64,000 nt of DNA, from positions 44,474-108,473 of the forward strand of contig JBKPPF010000018.1 in the NCBI GenBank assembly GCA_046733475.1, written 5' to 3'. The first letter of the stretch is position 1. Each line of letters starts with the position of its first letter. Below, in pieces: positions 33,381 to 41,538 of the stretch. The position numbers and the translations under genes were made by a program. The notes beneath the pieces were generated by a model. It had not been told where the DNA came from. It did no database searches and saw only the letters and a program-made list of their open reading frames with translations. The stretch comes from DATEOR01 sp046733475. Lineage in GTDB: Bacteria > Actinomycetota > Thermoleophilia > Gaiellales > Gaiellaceae.

Positions 33381-34073
33381 GTGACGGCCTCCGCGCAGGA
33401 GTCCCCACACGGCTGCGACGGACTGCTTGACCACGCGCCAGGTCGTTGCGACGACTACCCGGAGATAGAGGCCGACCGACCGGTCGGCGATGTACTCGAG
33501 GTCGTGCGAGAGCTTCTCCGCCCACGACTCCTCGCGACCCATGCGCGTTTGCGCGAGCCCGGTGAGCCCGGGCCTGACGACGAGACGCTGCCAGTACTGG
33601 GGAATCTCCTCGGCGAGCTCCTCGAAGAACGTCGGGCGGATCGGCCGCGGCCCGACGATGGACATGTCGCCGCGCAGGACGTTCCAGAGCTGAGGTATCT
33701 CGTCGAGCTGCGATGCACGCAGCCAACGTCCCAGACGAGTGACCTCCGCCTCCGTACGGATCGAGAGCTCGTGCCCGTAGTAGGGGCCGAGGCGCAACTC
33801 GGCGTCTCGCTTGAGCGTCCGGTACTTGAACATGTGAAAGATGCGCCCGTACCGTCCGACTCGTAGGCCGCGGTAGAAGAGCGGCGTGCCCGAGGTGGCG
33901 AGGAAGATGATCGTGACGATGACGAGGATCGGCAGGGCGACGATGAGCACGGTCGCCGAGATGAGCATGTCGAGGAGACGCAGGACCGCGTCGATGCCGC
34001 GACGGTCAGCGCCCTCCCTCGAGAGCCGCGCATAGCGCTCGGCGAGCGACTCGGTTTCCGGCGAGAGCGTCAT
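33378..34073 (-). CDS. Undecaprenyl-phosphate sugar-phosphate transferase (initiating enzyme)
   Basis: 231 residues, the short WbaP/PglC-like form. One hydrophobic hairpin (DMLISATVLIVALPILVIVTIIFL), then the catalytic domain: FYRGLRVGRYGRIFHMFKYRT, LGRWLRASQLDEIPQLWNV, RGDMSIVGPRP and RPGLTGLAQ. It puts the first sugar phosphate on undecaprenyl phosphate to begin repeat-unit synthesis. Divergent from the LysR gene, with a 28-base AT-richer region between them. Confidence 0.92.
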   Translation of the reverse strand: MTLSPETESLAERYARLSREGADRRGIDAVLRLLDMLISATVLIVALPILVIVTIIFLATSGTPLFYRGLRVGRYGRIFHMFKYRTLKRDAELRLGPYYGHELSIRTEAEVTRLGRWLRASQLDEIPQLWNVLRGDMSIVGPRPIRPTFFEELAEEIPQYWQRLVVRPGLTGLAQTRMGREESWAEKLSHDLEYIADRSVGLYLRVVVATTWRVVKQSVAAVWGLLRGGRH

Positions 34074-34087
34074 CTGCTTAGTCGCTG

Positions 34088-34093
34088 CATAAT
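34088..34093 (+). promoter_or_regulatory. -10 box (CATAAT) for the LysR gene
   Basis: CATAAT ends 8 bases before ATG 34102. It lies in the short divergent region shared with the sugar transferase gene on the other strand. Confidence 0.4.
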
Positions 34094-34101
34094 GAATGCT
34101 T

Positions 34102-34992
34102 ATGGATACTCGTCAGCTCGCCGCCTTCTGCGCGGTCGTCGAGAAGAGCAGCTTCTCACAGGCTGCGGAGAAGCTCGGTGTCACGCAGCCCGCGGTCAGC
34201 CTCCAGGTTCGCGCCCTTGAGGAGCGCCTCGGGCAGACGCTGCTCGACCGCTCCGGGCGCCGCGTCGAGCCGACCGAGGCGGGCATTCGCCTCTACCGCA
34301 GTGCGCAGCGGATGCTCGCCCTCGAGGAGCAGCTCTACGACGAGGTCGCCGCCGAGAGCGGCGAGCTCCAAGGCACGCTCGCGATCGGCGCCTCGACCGG
34401 CCCCGGCGCGCACCTCGTCCCGCTTCTTCTCTGCGAGTTCCAGCGCGACCACCCCGAGCTCCGCGTGGCCCTCTTCATCTGGGATACCCAAACCGTGAGC
34501 GAGAAGGTGGCGCAGCGAGAGCTCGAGCTCGGCATCGTCGGTGCGCTGCGACGGAACCGGTCGCTCGAGTTCGAGCCTCTGGTCAGAGACGAGATCGTTC
34601 TCGCCGTTCCTCCCGGCCATCCGTCGGCCCGAGGCTCGGTCACGGTGGACGACCTGCGGGCGGAGACGCTCATCTCCATGCAAGAGGGCGCCGGCGTGCG
34701 ACAGGTCGTCGACGAGGAGCTCCGCCGCGCCGGCCTACGTGTGCGCGAGCTCGAGCCGAAGCTGGAGCTCGGCCTGCAGGAGTCGGTGAAGAGCGCCGTT
34801 GCCGCCGGCTTCGGCGTCACGTTCATCTCGCGCACTGCGATCGAGGGCGAGCTCGCCGCGGGCACGCTGGCAATGGCGCGCGTGGCCGGGCTGGAGCCCG
34901 CGAGACAGATCTACGTCGTTCGGGCGAAGGGACGGCCGCCGACCCGCGCCGCGGCGGCATTCCTCGAGTTCGCGCGCGACAAGACGTCGTGA
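34102..34992 (+). CDS. LysR-family transcriptional regulator
   Basis: 296 residues. N-terminal winged helix-turn-helix (MDTRQLAAFCAVVEKSSFSQ, AAEKLGVTQPAVSLQVRAL) and a two-lobe effector-binding domain (LAIGASTGPGAHLVPLLL onward, TVDDLRAETLISM). An ATG at 34096 two codons earlier is possible; 34102 matches the leaderless spacing. Unusually for LysR genes, its target candidate is not divergent: it overlaps the downstream dehydrogenase gene by 4 bases (GTGA), so regulator and enzyme are one unit. Autoregulation is likely but not shown. Confidence 0.92.
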   Translation: MDTRQLAAFCAVVEKSSFSQAAEKLGVTQPAVSLQVRALEERLGQTLLDRSGRRVEPTEAGIRLYRSAQRMLALEEQLYDEVAAESGELQGTLAIGASTGPGAHLVPLLLCEFQRDHPELRVALFIWDTQTVSEKVAQRELELGIVGALRRNRSLEFEPLVRDEIVLAVPPGHPSARGSVTVDDLRAETLISMQEGAGVRQVVDEELRRAGLRVRELEPKLELGLQESVKSAVAAGFGVTFISRTAIEGELAAGTLAMARVAGLEPARQIYVVRAKGRPPTRAAAAFLEFARDKTS

Positions 34993-35963
34993 TCGTCCGC
35001 TGGGGCCTCGACTTCCTGCCCTCGGTGCTCGCGGAGGTCGGCAGCGAACAGCCTCTCCTCGTCACGACCGAGCGCTGGCGCGGGCTCGACCTTCCGGCGG
35101 CAAGCGCCTTCTACGGAGTCAAGGCTCACGGCTCGCCCGAGTCAGTCGCCGCGGCGACCGTCGCGGCCGAGGACGCCGACGGGCTGCTTGCGGTGGGCGG
35201 CGGGAGCGCGATCGACACGGCCAAGGCGGTCTCGGCGGCCACGGGGCTTCCGGTCGTCTCCGTTCCCACGACCTACTCCGGCGCCGAGTGGACGCGCGGT
35301 TTCGGGATCCGCGACGAGGCACGCGGCGTGAAGGGCGGTGGCGCGGGAGCGCACGTCGCGGGCATCGTCTACGAGCCGGAGCTCACGTATGACTTGCCGC
35401 CCGGCGAGTCCGGTGGTACGGCGCTGAACGCACTCGCCCACTGCGCCGAGGCGCTGTACGTCCAGAGGAAGAACGACCAGGCGGACGCCGAGGCGCTCGC
35501 CGGAGCGCCGCTCATCTCCGACAACCTCCCGCTCGTCCTCGCCGACGGCCGCTATCCCGACGGGAGGCGCGCGCTGCTCGAGGGCGCGATGCACGCGGGC
35601 GCCGCCCTCGCCGGCGCGGGCCTCGGGCTCGGGCATGCGATGGCCCAGGCGGTCGGCGGCCGCTACGGCATCGCCCACGGTGCCGCGAACGCGATCTGCC
35701 TGCCGCCAGCGCTGCGCTTCAACCTGAAGGTCGCCGCGGCCGAGATCGAGCGCTTCGGGGAGGCGATGCGCACGCACGCCCCGATCAGGCGCGTCGAGGA
35801 GCTTTCGCAGCTCTCGGGATTCACGCTCTTGCGCCACCTCGGCGTTCCCCGGGGCGACCTGCCCGCGCTGGCCGAAGCGGCTGCCGAGCGCAGCGGCGCG
35901 AAGGCCAACCCGCGCCCTGCCTCAGCCGATGACGTCCTCGGGCTCTACGAGAGCGTCTGGTGA
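34989..35963 (+). CDS. Maleylacetate reductase-like iron-containing alcohol dehydrogenase
   Basis: 324 residues. NAD(P)-binding GGGSAIDTAKAVSAATGLPVVSVPTTYSGAEWT closely follows maleylacetate reductases, which end the degradation of chlorinated or hydroxylated aromatics by making 3-oxoadipate. Later motifs include GLGLGHAMAQAVGGRYGIAHGAANA with metal-site histidines. Coupling to a LysR regulator is typical of aromatic catabolism. No ring-cleaving dioxygenase is present in the window. The 3' end overlaps the convergent methyltransferase gene by 42 bases. Confidence 0.82.
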   Translation: MIVRWGLDFLPSVLAEVGSEQPLLVTTERWRGLDLPAASAFYGVKAHGSPESVAAATVAAEDADGLLAVGGGSAIDTAKAVSAATGLPVVSVPTTYSGAEWTRGFGIRDEARGVKGGGAGAHVAGIVYEPELTYDLPPGESGGTALNALAHCAEALYVQRKNDQADAEALAGAPLISDNLPLVLADGRYPDGRRALLEGAMHAGAALAGAGLGLGHAMAQAVGGRYGIAHGAANAICLPPALRFNLKVAAAEIERFGEAMRTHAPIRRVEELSQLSGFTLLRHLGVPRGDLPALAEAAAERSGAKANPRPASADDVLGLYESVW

Positions 35964-36836
35964 GAGCACCGCAACGAGCCTGAGCCCGAGCACGGCGAGG
36001 TCCTCCGGGTAGTAGTCCCGGAAGCGTGAGTCGATGTCTTCGGGCAGGTCGACATTCGCCCGCCATGTCCTCTCGGCGACTACGCTGAGGCCCGCCCGAT
36101 CGAAGGCGGAGACGTAGTCCGATCGGCGGAGTCGGTTCTGGTGCAGGAGCTTCGAGTTGACCAGCCTCCACGTCCGGTCGGAGTAGCGCAGGTAGTTGTA
36201 GGGCGAGAGCGAGTGGTCGAAGTGCGAGAAGTGGTCGCTCAGGTCGATGCGCGAGCTGACGGCTCCGTCCGGCCGGAGGAGCCGTCGGCACTCGACCAAG
36301 AGCGGGACGAGTTCCTCCTCGGGGATGTGCTCGAGCGTGCTCGTGCTCGTGACGAAGTCGACCGAGCCGGGCGGGAGCCCCGTCGCCCGCGCGTCGAGGG
36401 GCGCGAGGTAGCGGATCCCGAAGCGAGGCTCGAGCTCCTCCAACGACGCGATCGGCCCCTCGGGGCTGCGCAGGCCGCGCTTCGAGACGAGACGCCGCAG
36501 CCTCTCGATGCTCGTGTTCACGAGCTCGAGCCGCACGTTCGGACGAAGGTCGACGAGGACTTGCCGTTCGACGCCGAGTGACCATAAGGAAAGCGGCACC
36601 GCGAGATCCCAGCCTGCGCCGAACTCGTAGAACACCGCTTCGCTGAGCGGACGCTCGGGCCCGTGCTCTGCGTACGCGTCCACGTGGCGGACGGCCCGTC
36701 CGAACCGCCGCCGGAAGCCCGCCTCCGGCCCGGGCAGCGATCGCGTCACGTGCCGTTGCAGCACATAGTTGGCGCGCTCGGCCTGCGGGAACGCGCTGAG
36801 GGTCTTCTGCAGGAACGCTTTGGCGAGCCATCGCAT
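35922..36836 (-). CDS. SAM-dependent methyltransferase, class I
   Basis: 304 residues. A modified SAM-binding strand (AVFYEFGAGWDLAVPLSLW) followed by QVLVDLRPNVR, then SVDFVTSTSTLEHIPEEELVPLL and ECRRLLRPDGAV, the usual order of motifs I-III. Such enzymes in glycan loci methylate sugars, but the substrate is unknown. ATG 36836 follows TAATCT by 8 bases on the minus strand. Divergent from the duplicated-domain protein. Confidence 0.8.
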   Translation of the reverse strand: MRWLAKAFLQKTLSAFPQAERANYVLQRHVTRSLPGPEAGFRRRFGRAVRHVDAYAEHGPERPLSEAVFYEFGAGWDLAVPLSLWSLGVERQVLVDLRPNVRLELVNTSIERLRRLVSKRGLRSPEGPIASLEELEPRFGIRYLAPLDARATGLPPGSVDFVTSTSTLEHIPEEELVPLLVECRRLLRPDGAVSSRIDLSDHFSHFDHSLSPYNYLRYSDRTWRLVNSKLLHQNRLRRSDYVSAFDRAGLSVVAERTWRANVDLPEDIDSRFRDYYPEDLAVLGLRLVAVLSPDALVEPEDVIG

Positions 36837-36844
36837 CGTGGAGC

Positions 36845-36850
36845 AGATTA
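36845..36850 (-). promoter_or_regulatory. -10 box (TAATCT) for the methyltransferase gene
   Basis: TAATCT on the minus strand ends 8 bases before ATG 36836. It lies back to back with the plus-strand box at 36859. Confidence 0.45.
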
Positions 36851-36858
36851 GAGACCGA

Positions 36859-36864
36859 TAGGCT
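36859..36864 (+). promoter_or_regulatory. -10 box (TAGGCT) for the hypothetical gene at 36875
   Basis: TAGGCT ends 10 bases before ATG 36875. With the minus-strand box at 36845-36850 it forms a compact divergent leaderless promoter pair within 38 bases. Confidence 0.4.
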
Positions 36865-36874
36865 TCCGACCGCG

Positions 36875-37522
36875 ATGGCAGACGACTGGCGGGTCACGAT
36901 CGATTTCGACGACGAGGGCGACGGCACCCAGCTCGCCGAATGGCTGGCCGCGGTCGACCTCGAGGGCGAGGAGCGTTCCACGCTCGGCGACCGCGTGATC
37001 GTCAGCCGCGACGGGCCGCGTGTCTACCTCTATTCCGATTCCGAGGAGCCCGCGCGCGAGGTGCTGCGCACGGTCAGCGCCCGCATCGAGCACGAAGGCC
37101 ACTCGGCCGTGACCGCGCTCGAGCGCTGGCATCCGGTCGAACAGGCCTGGAAGGACGGCTCCATCCCGCTCCCGGACACCCCCGAGGAGATTGCCGAGGA
37201 GCACGAGCGGCTTCAGGAGCGCGAAGCCGCCGAATCGGCGAAGACCGGCGCCGCCCAGTGGGAGGTCCGCATCGAGCTGAGGAGCCACGAGGACACCGAG
37301 GCCCTGGCCGAGCGCCTCGAATCGGAGGGATTCCCGGTCGTCCGCCGGCACACCTTCCTGCTTGCCGGGGCGGCGAACGAGGACGATGCCCGGGCCCTGG
37401 CCGACCGCCTTCGCGGCGAGGCATCCGACGGCGCGAAGGTCGAAGTCGAGCCAGGTGGCGGGATGGTCTGGGAGGTCGCTCCCAGGAATCCCTTCACGTT
37501 CTTCGGCGGGCTCGGCGGCTAG
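36875..37522 (+). CDS. Duplicated-domain soluble protein, function unknown
   Basis: 215 residues, acidic. Two similar halves: residues 1-75 (WRVTIDFDDEGDGTQLAEWL onward) and about 125-195 (WEVRIELRSHEDTEALAERL onward), each a strand, a helix, and a second strand-helix unit, joined by a charged helical linker (TPEEIAEEHERLQEREAAES). It ends in PRNPFTFFGGLGG. The pattern suggests a ferredoxin-like fold repeated twice. No catalytic motif is seen. Confidence 0.65.
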   Translation: MADDWRVTIDFDDEGDGTQLAEWLAAVDLEGEERSTLGDRVIVSRDGPRVYLYSDSEEPAREVLRTVSARIEHEGHSAVTALERWHPVEQAWKDGSIPLPDTPEEIAEEHERLQEREAAESAKTGAAQWEVRIELRSHEDTEALAERLESEGFPVVRRHTFLLAGAANEDDARALADRLRGEASDGAKVEVEPGGGMVWEVAPRNPFTFFGGLGG

Positions 37523-37527
37523 GTCAC

Positions 37528-37546
37528 GGCTAGCTCAGGGCTAGCC
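37528..37546. repeat. Short inverted repeat GGCTAGC / GCTAGCC
   Basis: 7-bp perfect dyad with a 5-base spacer, 6 bases after the preceding stop. It could be a short terminator or an operator for the MFS leader region that follows. Confidence 0.35.
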
Positions 37547-37564
37547 TCCCGCCAGCGGCTCGGG

Positions 37565-37570
37565 TAGGCT
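37565..37570 (+). promoter_or_regulatory. Candidate -10 box (TAGGCT) for the MFS leader transcript
   Basis: TAGGCT at 37565-37570 would start a transcript near 37577, with a leader of about 30 bases before the small ORF at 37608. Unlike most boxes here it is far from a start codon. Confidence 0.3.
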
Positions 37571-37607
37571 GGTCCGGTCGAGCTATGACGTGATCGGAGG
37601 CCGCAGC

Positions 37608-37658
37608 ATGGAAATGGAACCGCACCCAACTTCCGGCGGCCTTCGCCTGCCCGGCTAG
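37608..37658 (+). CDS. Candidate leader peptide (16 codons) upstream of the MFS gene
   Basis: ATG with a good ribosome site (GGAGG, 7 bases upstream), peptide MEMEPHPTSGGLRLPG, TAG stop. A GC-rich hairpin lies 24 bases after the stop and the MFS gene 17 bases after the hairpin. This order resembles translation-controlled attenuators ahead of efflux-pump genes. It is too short to judge by codon use. Confidence 0.4.
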   Translation: MEMEPHPTSGGLRLPG

Positions 37659-37682
37659 CTCCGCACTCCAGCGCGTCTCTCC

Positions 37683-37703
37683 GGGCCGGCCTGCCGCCGG
37701 CCC
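37683..37703 (+). terminator. Hairpin in the MFS leader (attenuator candidate)
   Basis: 8-bp perfect stem GGGCCGGC / GCCGGCCC with a 5-base loop. No T-run follows. Its left arm (CCGGGC at 37681-37686) can also pair with GCCCGG at 37649-37654 inside the small ORF, so two exclusive folds are possible. Confidence 0.4.
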
Positions 37704-37720
37704 GTGCCCAACCCTGAGGA

Positions 37721-39016
37721 ATGAGAGACGTGAACCCTGAGACGACGATAGGCCTGCGCCACGTGAAGATCCTTCGCCCCCTGGCGATCAGGGACTTTGC
37801 GCTGCTCTGGACCGGCGCGGCCGTGTCGCTCCTCGGCGACGGTGTCTACATCGTCGCCATCGCGTGGCAGGTGTACGAGATCTCCGACACGCCGACCGCG
37901 CTCTCGCTGATCGGCGTCGCGTGGACCCTGCCGATGGCGGCGTTCCTGCTCGTCGGCGGGGTGGTCAGCGACCGCGTCGACCGGCGGCGGATCATGATCG
38001 CGACCGACCTCGTTCGCGCGTTCGCGGTGGCCGTCATCGCGGTGCTCTCGCTCACCGGAGTGCTCGAGCTCTGGCATCTCTTCCTGCTCGCGATCGTCTT
38101 CGGGACGGGGGACGCCTTCTTCGGTCCGGCGTTCAACGCAACCGTGCCGCAGATCGTCCCGCAGCGAATGCTCGTGCAAGCGAACTCGCTCGACCAGTTC
38201 ATCCGTCCGTTCATGATGGCCCTTGCCGGCCCCGCGATCGGCGGTCTGACCGTCGCCGCGCTCGGGGCGGGCGCAGCGTTCGCACTCGACGCAGGCTCCT
38301 TCGTCCTGTCGGCGCTCGCGATCTCGCTGATGTCGGGAGTCCTCCGCGTCGACCGCGGCGGCGAGGAGCCGCGCTCGGCGATGGCCGACCTCCGTGAAGG
38401 GTTCAGCTTTGTGCGCCGGCACGCCTGGCTCTGGGGCACGCTGATCGGCGCGGCCATCTCCCTGCTCGCGTTCTGGGGCCCGGTGGAGGTGCTGGTTCCC
38501 TACCGGATCAAGAACGACCTCGGCGGAGGTGCGGACGACTTCGGACTGGTGCTTGCTGCCGGAGGCGTGGGCGCGATTCTCGCGGCGGTCGTGATGGCGC
38601 AGCTCGGGCTTCCCCGCAAGCACATGACGTTCATGTACGTGGCCTGGGCGGTCGGGTGTCTCGGCATTGCCGGGCTCGCCTTCGCGTCGGTCCTGTGGCA
38701 GGCGATGGCGTCGTCCTTCGTCCAGCAGGCGCTCTTCGCGTCCGGGCTCGTCGTCTGGGGGACGCTGATGCAGACGCTCGTCCCCTCTCGCCTGCTCGGC
38801 CGCGTCACCAGCCTCGACTGGCTCGTCTCGACATCCCTCGTGCCGATCTCGTTTGCGCTGACAGGCCCTGTCGCCGCGGCCATCGGCGCTGAGGCAACGC
38901 TCGCCGGCGCGGGCGTGGTCGCGTGCGCAGCCACACTCCTCTGTCTCCTCATCCCGGGGATGCGGGACACGGAGCGGAACGACCGGCTAGGGGTGCTCGC
39001 CGAGGAGGCTCGCTAG
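37721..39016 (+). CDS. Major facilitator superfamily exporter
   Basis: 431 residues, twelve predicted spans. DFALLWTGAAVSLLGDGVYIVAIAW at the N-terminus and the motif A-like loop GGVVSDRVDRRRIM match the MFS_3/enterobactin-exporter and macrolide-efflux group. ATG 37721 has GAGGA immediately before it; GTG 37730 would have better spacing. The preceding gap carries a possible leader peptide and hairpin. The stop is shared with the convergent pilin-like gene in a CTAG tetranucleotide. Confidence 0.85.
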   Translation: MRDVNPETTIGLRHVKILRPLAIRDFALLWTGAAVSLLGDGVYIVAIAWQVYEISDTPTALSLIGVAWTLPMAAFLLVGGVVSDRVDRRRIMIATDLVRAFAVAVIAVLSLTGVLELWHLFLLAIVFGTGDAFFGPAFNATVPQIVPQRMLVQANSLDQFIRPFMMALAGPAIGGLTVAALGAGAAFALDAGSFVLSALAISLMSGVLRVDRGGEEPRSAMADLREGFSFVRRHAWLWGTLIGAAISLLAFWGPVEVLVPYRIKNDLGGGADDFGLVLAAGGVGAILAAVVMAQLGLPRKHMTFMYVAWAVGCLGIAGLAFASVLWQAMASSFVQQALFASGLVVWGTLMQTLVPSRLLGRVTSLDWLVSTSLVPISFALTGPVAAAIGAEATLAGAGVVACAATLLCLLIPGMRDTERNDRLGVLAEEAR

Positions 39017-39366
39017 CAGAGGCCGGCGACGGGCGCGTTCTCGTTCGGGCCGTTCATGTGCTGGACGTTCGCCCCGCTGCCCGCCTGGAGACAGTACGTG
39101 AACTTGTCCGCGCGGACGAGCGTGACGCCGAACGAGGGCGGGAGCTGTGACTGGGCGCCGACGTACGTGCCTGTGGTGCTGAACCACGCCTCCATCGCCG
39201 GGGTCGCCTGCTGCAGGTTGATGGATGCGCTCACCTGGTTCGCGGAGTCCTCCAGCTGCTGCTGGTTGGCAGAGGTCGGCCCTGTGTCCTGCGCCGCCTT
39301 GAACGCGAGGTACCCGCCCACGGCGAGCGCCGCGAGCATGAATACGTAGCCGAAGAGTCTGCCCAC
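39013..39366 (-). CDS. Small membrane-anchored pilin-like protein
   Basis: 117 residues. One N-terminal membrane span (LFGYVFMLAALAVGGYLAF), a Gln/Ser/Asn-rich helical stalk, then a compact C-terminal domain (TTGTYVGAQSQLPPSFGVTL) with two cysteines (FTYCLQAG and a C-terminal VAGLC) that could form the D-loop disulfide seen in minor pilins. No prepilin peptidase site (G/FTxxE) precedes the span, so it is only pilin-like. GTG 39366 is chosen because AAAGG lies 4 bases upstream. No pilus genes are near. Confidence 0.6.
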   Translation of the reverse strand: MGRLFGYVFMLAALAVGGYLAFKAAQDTGPTSANQQQLEDSANQVSASINLQQATPAMEAWFSTTGTYVGAQSQLPPSFGVTLVRADKFTYCLQAGSGANVQHMNGPNENAPVAGLC

Positions 39367-39439
39367 GGAGCCTTTATCGGTCTTCGGAGGAGTGAGGTTG
39401 AATAACAAGTCAAAATGCTTGCTATTAGCCAAACGGTGG

Positions 39440-39445
39440 TATAGT
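39440..39445 (+). promoter_or_regulatory. -10 box (TATAGT) for the flavoprotein-fumarase-sulfate operon
   Basis: TATAGT ends 6 bases before GTG 39452, and CTTGCT lies 16 bases upstream of it as a weak -35. The preceding 50 bases are markedly AT-rich and include CAAG-8-CTTG, a possible operator. Confidence 0.5.
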
Positions 39446-39451
39446 CCGGCC

Positions 39452-40645
39452 GTGCCGGAAGCGCTCCAGTTCGACGTGCTCGTGATCGGAAGCGGGGCCT
39501 CAGGCCTCGCGTCGGCCGTGGCCGCCGAACGGGCTGGCGCGCGGGTCGCCGTCGCGACCAAGGCGGCCCTCCAGTCCTGCAACTCCGCCAAGGCGCAAGG
39601 AGGGATCCAGGCCGCGGTCGGCGAGGACGACTCGCCGGAGACCCACGCCGAGGACGTCTGGAAAAGCTCACACGAGACCGCGGACCTGCGCCTCGTCGAG
39701 ATCCTCACCACCGAGGCGCCCGACACCATCCACTGGCTCGAGGAGTCCGGCGTCGAGTTCACGCGGGAGAATGGCGGGTACCGCATCGCCCGCTGCGGCG
39801 GCGCGAGCCGCAAGCGGCTTCTCCAGGTCGGAGACCGCACCGGGCATGCCATCACGAAGGCGCTGCGGAAACTCATCGAGGGCTCGACCGCTGCGACATT
39901 CCCCCACTCGCCGCTCACGGAGCTCGAGCCGACGAGCTCGGGCTGGCGAGCGCGTTGCGGCGAGCACGTCATCGAGGCGGGGGCGGTGATCCTCGCTGCC
40001 GGAGGCCGCTGCTTCCGTGAGGCCGAGGAGCGGGGCGAGCTCTCAACCAACCATCCCGGTGCCACCGGCGAAGTCACCCGGATCGCGGTCGACCTCGGCG
40101 CAGAAGCACGGGACCTCGACGCGCTCCAGTACCACCCGAACGGAGGCGCGTGGCCCGAGAACATGCAGGGTTATTCCATCCCGGAGACCACGCGCGCTTA
40201 CGGCGCCGTCCTCCTGAACGCGGACCGTGCGGAGTTCACGGACTCACTCGGGCCCCGGGACGAGGTCTCGCAGGCGATCGTGGACGAGGTTGCGAACGGC
40301 GGCGGGGTCGAGACTCCGGACGGCCGGCCCGCAGTCTGGCTCGACACGACGCGCATCTCTGAGGCGGACGCCGAGGTGTCGCTCCCGTACATGTTGCGCC
40401 GTTACCGCGCGGGCGGCATCGATCCGCTCCGCGAGCCGCTCCTCACGTATCCCCTCCTCCACTACCAGAACGGCGGGCTCGTCATCGACGTCCAGGGCGA
40501 AACGACGGTGGAAGGCCTGTTCGCCTGCGGGGAGATCGCGGGCGGGACGCATGGCCGCAACCGGATGATGGGCAACTCGCTCCTCGAGTGCTGCGTCTTC
40601 GGGCGTCGCGCCGGCCGGGCTGCAGCCGAGAGGGCGGCTGCATGA
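39452..40645 (+). CDS. Short fumarate reductase / L-aspartate oxidase family flavoprotein
   Basis: 397 residues. FAD-binding N-terminus VLVIGSGASGLASAVAAERAG, then KAQGGIQAAVGEDDSPETH, ALQYHPNGGAWPE, and a C-terminal flavin segment GLFACGEIAGGTHGRNRMMGNSLLE. An Arg in the equivalent of the catalytic loop (SIPETTRAYGAVLLN) is retained. It is much shorter than NadB or SdhA (over 500 residues) because the C-terminal helical domain is absent. NadB would be the default name, but no nadA or nadC is adjacent; it heads an operon with a fumarase, so a role at fumarate or a similar acid is likely. Confidence 0.8.
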   Translation: MPEALQFDVLVIGSGASGLASAVAAERAGARVAVATKAALQSCNSAKAQGGIQAAVGEDDSPETHAEDVWKSSHETADLRLVEILTTEAPDTIHWLEESGVEFTRENGGYRIARCGGASRKRLLQVGDRTGHAITKALRKLIEGSTAATFPHSPLTELEPTSSGWRARCGEHVIEAGAVILAAGGRCFREAEERGELSTNHPGATGEVTRIAVDLGAEARDLDALQYHPNGGAWPENMQGYSIPETTRAYGAVLLNADRAEFTDSLGPRDEVSQAIVDEVANGGGVETPDGRPAVWLDTTRISEADAEVSLPYMLRRYRAGGIDPLREPLLTYPLLHYQNGGLVIDVQGETTVEGLFACGEIAGGTHGRNRMMGNSLLECCVFGRRAGRAAAERAAA

Positions 40646-41538
40646 GCACAGTCGCGACCGACATTCAGAAGGCCGTCGAGGACGCCGCCGCGTATCTCTA
40701 CGTCTGGGCGCTCAAGGACATCCCCCAGGATCTCCGGGACGCCATTCGCGACGCGCGCGAGCGCGAGACCTCGACGCCCGGCCAGCGCGTGCTCGACACG
40801 ATCATCCGCAACATCTCGATCGCGGACGACCAAACGACGCTCGTCTGTCAGGACACCGGGATCGCTGTCTACTACTGCCGGGTCGGCGAGCACTTCCCGC
40901 TGCATCCGGCACGGATCTACGAGGCGCTCTACGACGGCACCGAGCGGGCGACGGTGGAGCACCCGCTGCGCTCGAACACCGTCCACACGCTGACCCGCGA
41001 GAACACCGGACAGAACGTCGGCCACCGCGTGCCCATCGTCCACTGGGATTTCGTGCCCGACTGGGACGGCCTCGACGTCAAATGCGTCCCCAAGGGATCG
41101 GGCTCCGAGAACATGAGCTTTCTGAAGATGTGCGTCCCGGCCGACGGCGTCGCGGGGATCAAGCGCTTCGTCCTCGACTCGATCGTGGGCGCGGGCGGCA
41201 AGCCCTGTCCGCCGGGAATCGTCGGCGTCGGCGTCGGCGGTTCGGCGGACTACGCGATGCACCTCGCCAAGGAGGCGATCGCGCGACCGGTCGGCACGCG
41301 CAACCCGGATCCAGTGGTGGCGAAGCTCGAGGAGGAGCTCTACGAGCTTTTGAACGAGACGGGAATCGGGCCGATGGGCCTGGGCGGCGACGTCACCGTC
41401 CTCCAGTGCCACATCGAGCACGCGGACACGCACATGACCCTGAACCCCGTCGCTGTGAACTACCAGTGCTGGGCCGCCCGCCGCGCGACCGCGCACATCG
41501 CCGCGGACGGGACCATCGACTACCACCGCGAAGCGTGA
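40642..41538 (+). CDS. Class I fumarate hydratase family, alpha subunit
   Basis: 298 residues, the iron-sulfur half of the two-subunit class I fumarase/tartrate dehydratase family. Cluster-binding Cys residues are in VCQDTGIAVYY, KPCPPGIVGVGVGG and VLQCHIEHADTH. KGSGSENMS is the substrate-binding segment. The family includes fumarase and L-tartrate dehydratase and may act on related hydroxy acids. ATG overlaps the flavoprotein stop (ATGA). Confidence 0.9.
   Translation: MSTVATDIQKAVEDAAAYLYVWALKDIPQDLRDAIRDARERETSTPGQRVLDTIIRNISIADDQTTLVCQDTGIAVYYCRVGEHFPLHPARIYEALYDGTERATVEHPLRSNTVHTLTRENTGQNVGHRVPIVHWDFVPDWDGLDVKCVPKGSGSENMSFLKMCVPADGVAGIKRFVLDSIVGAGGKPCPPGIVGVGVGGSADYAMHLAKEAIARPVGTRNPDPVVAKLEEELYELLNETGIGPMGLGGDVTVLQCHIEHADTHMTLNPVAVNYQCWAARRATAHIAADGTIDYHREA

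Noticed and set aside
39452..40645. Calling the flavoprotein NadB outright
   Set aside because: It is over 100 residues shorter than NadB, has no nadA or nadC beside it, and sits with a fumarase; a family-level name is safer.
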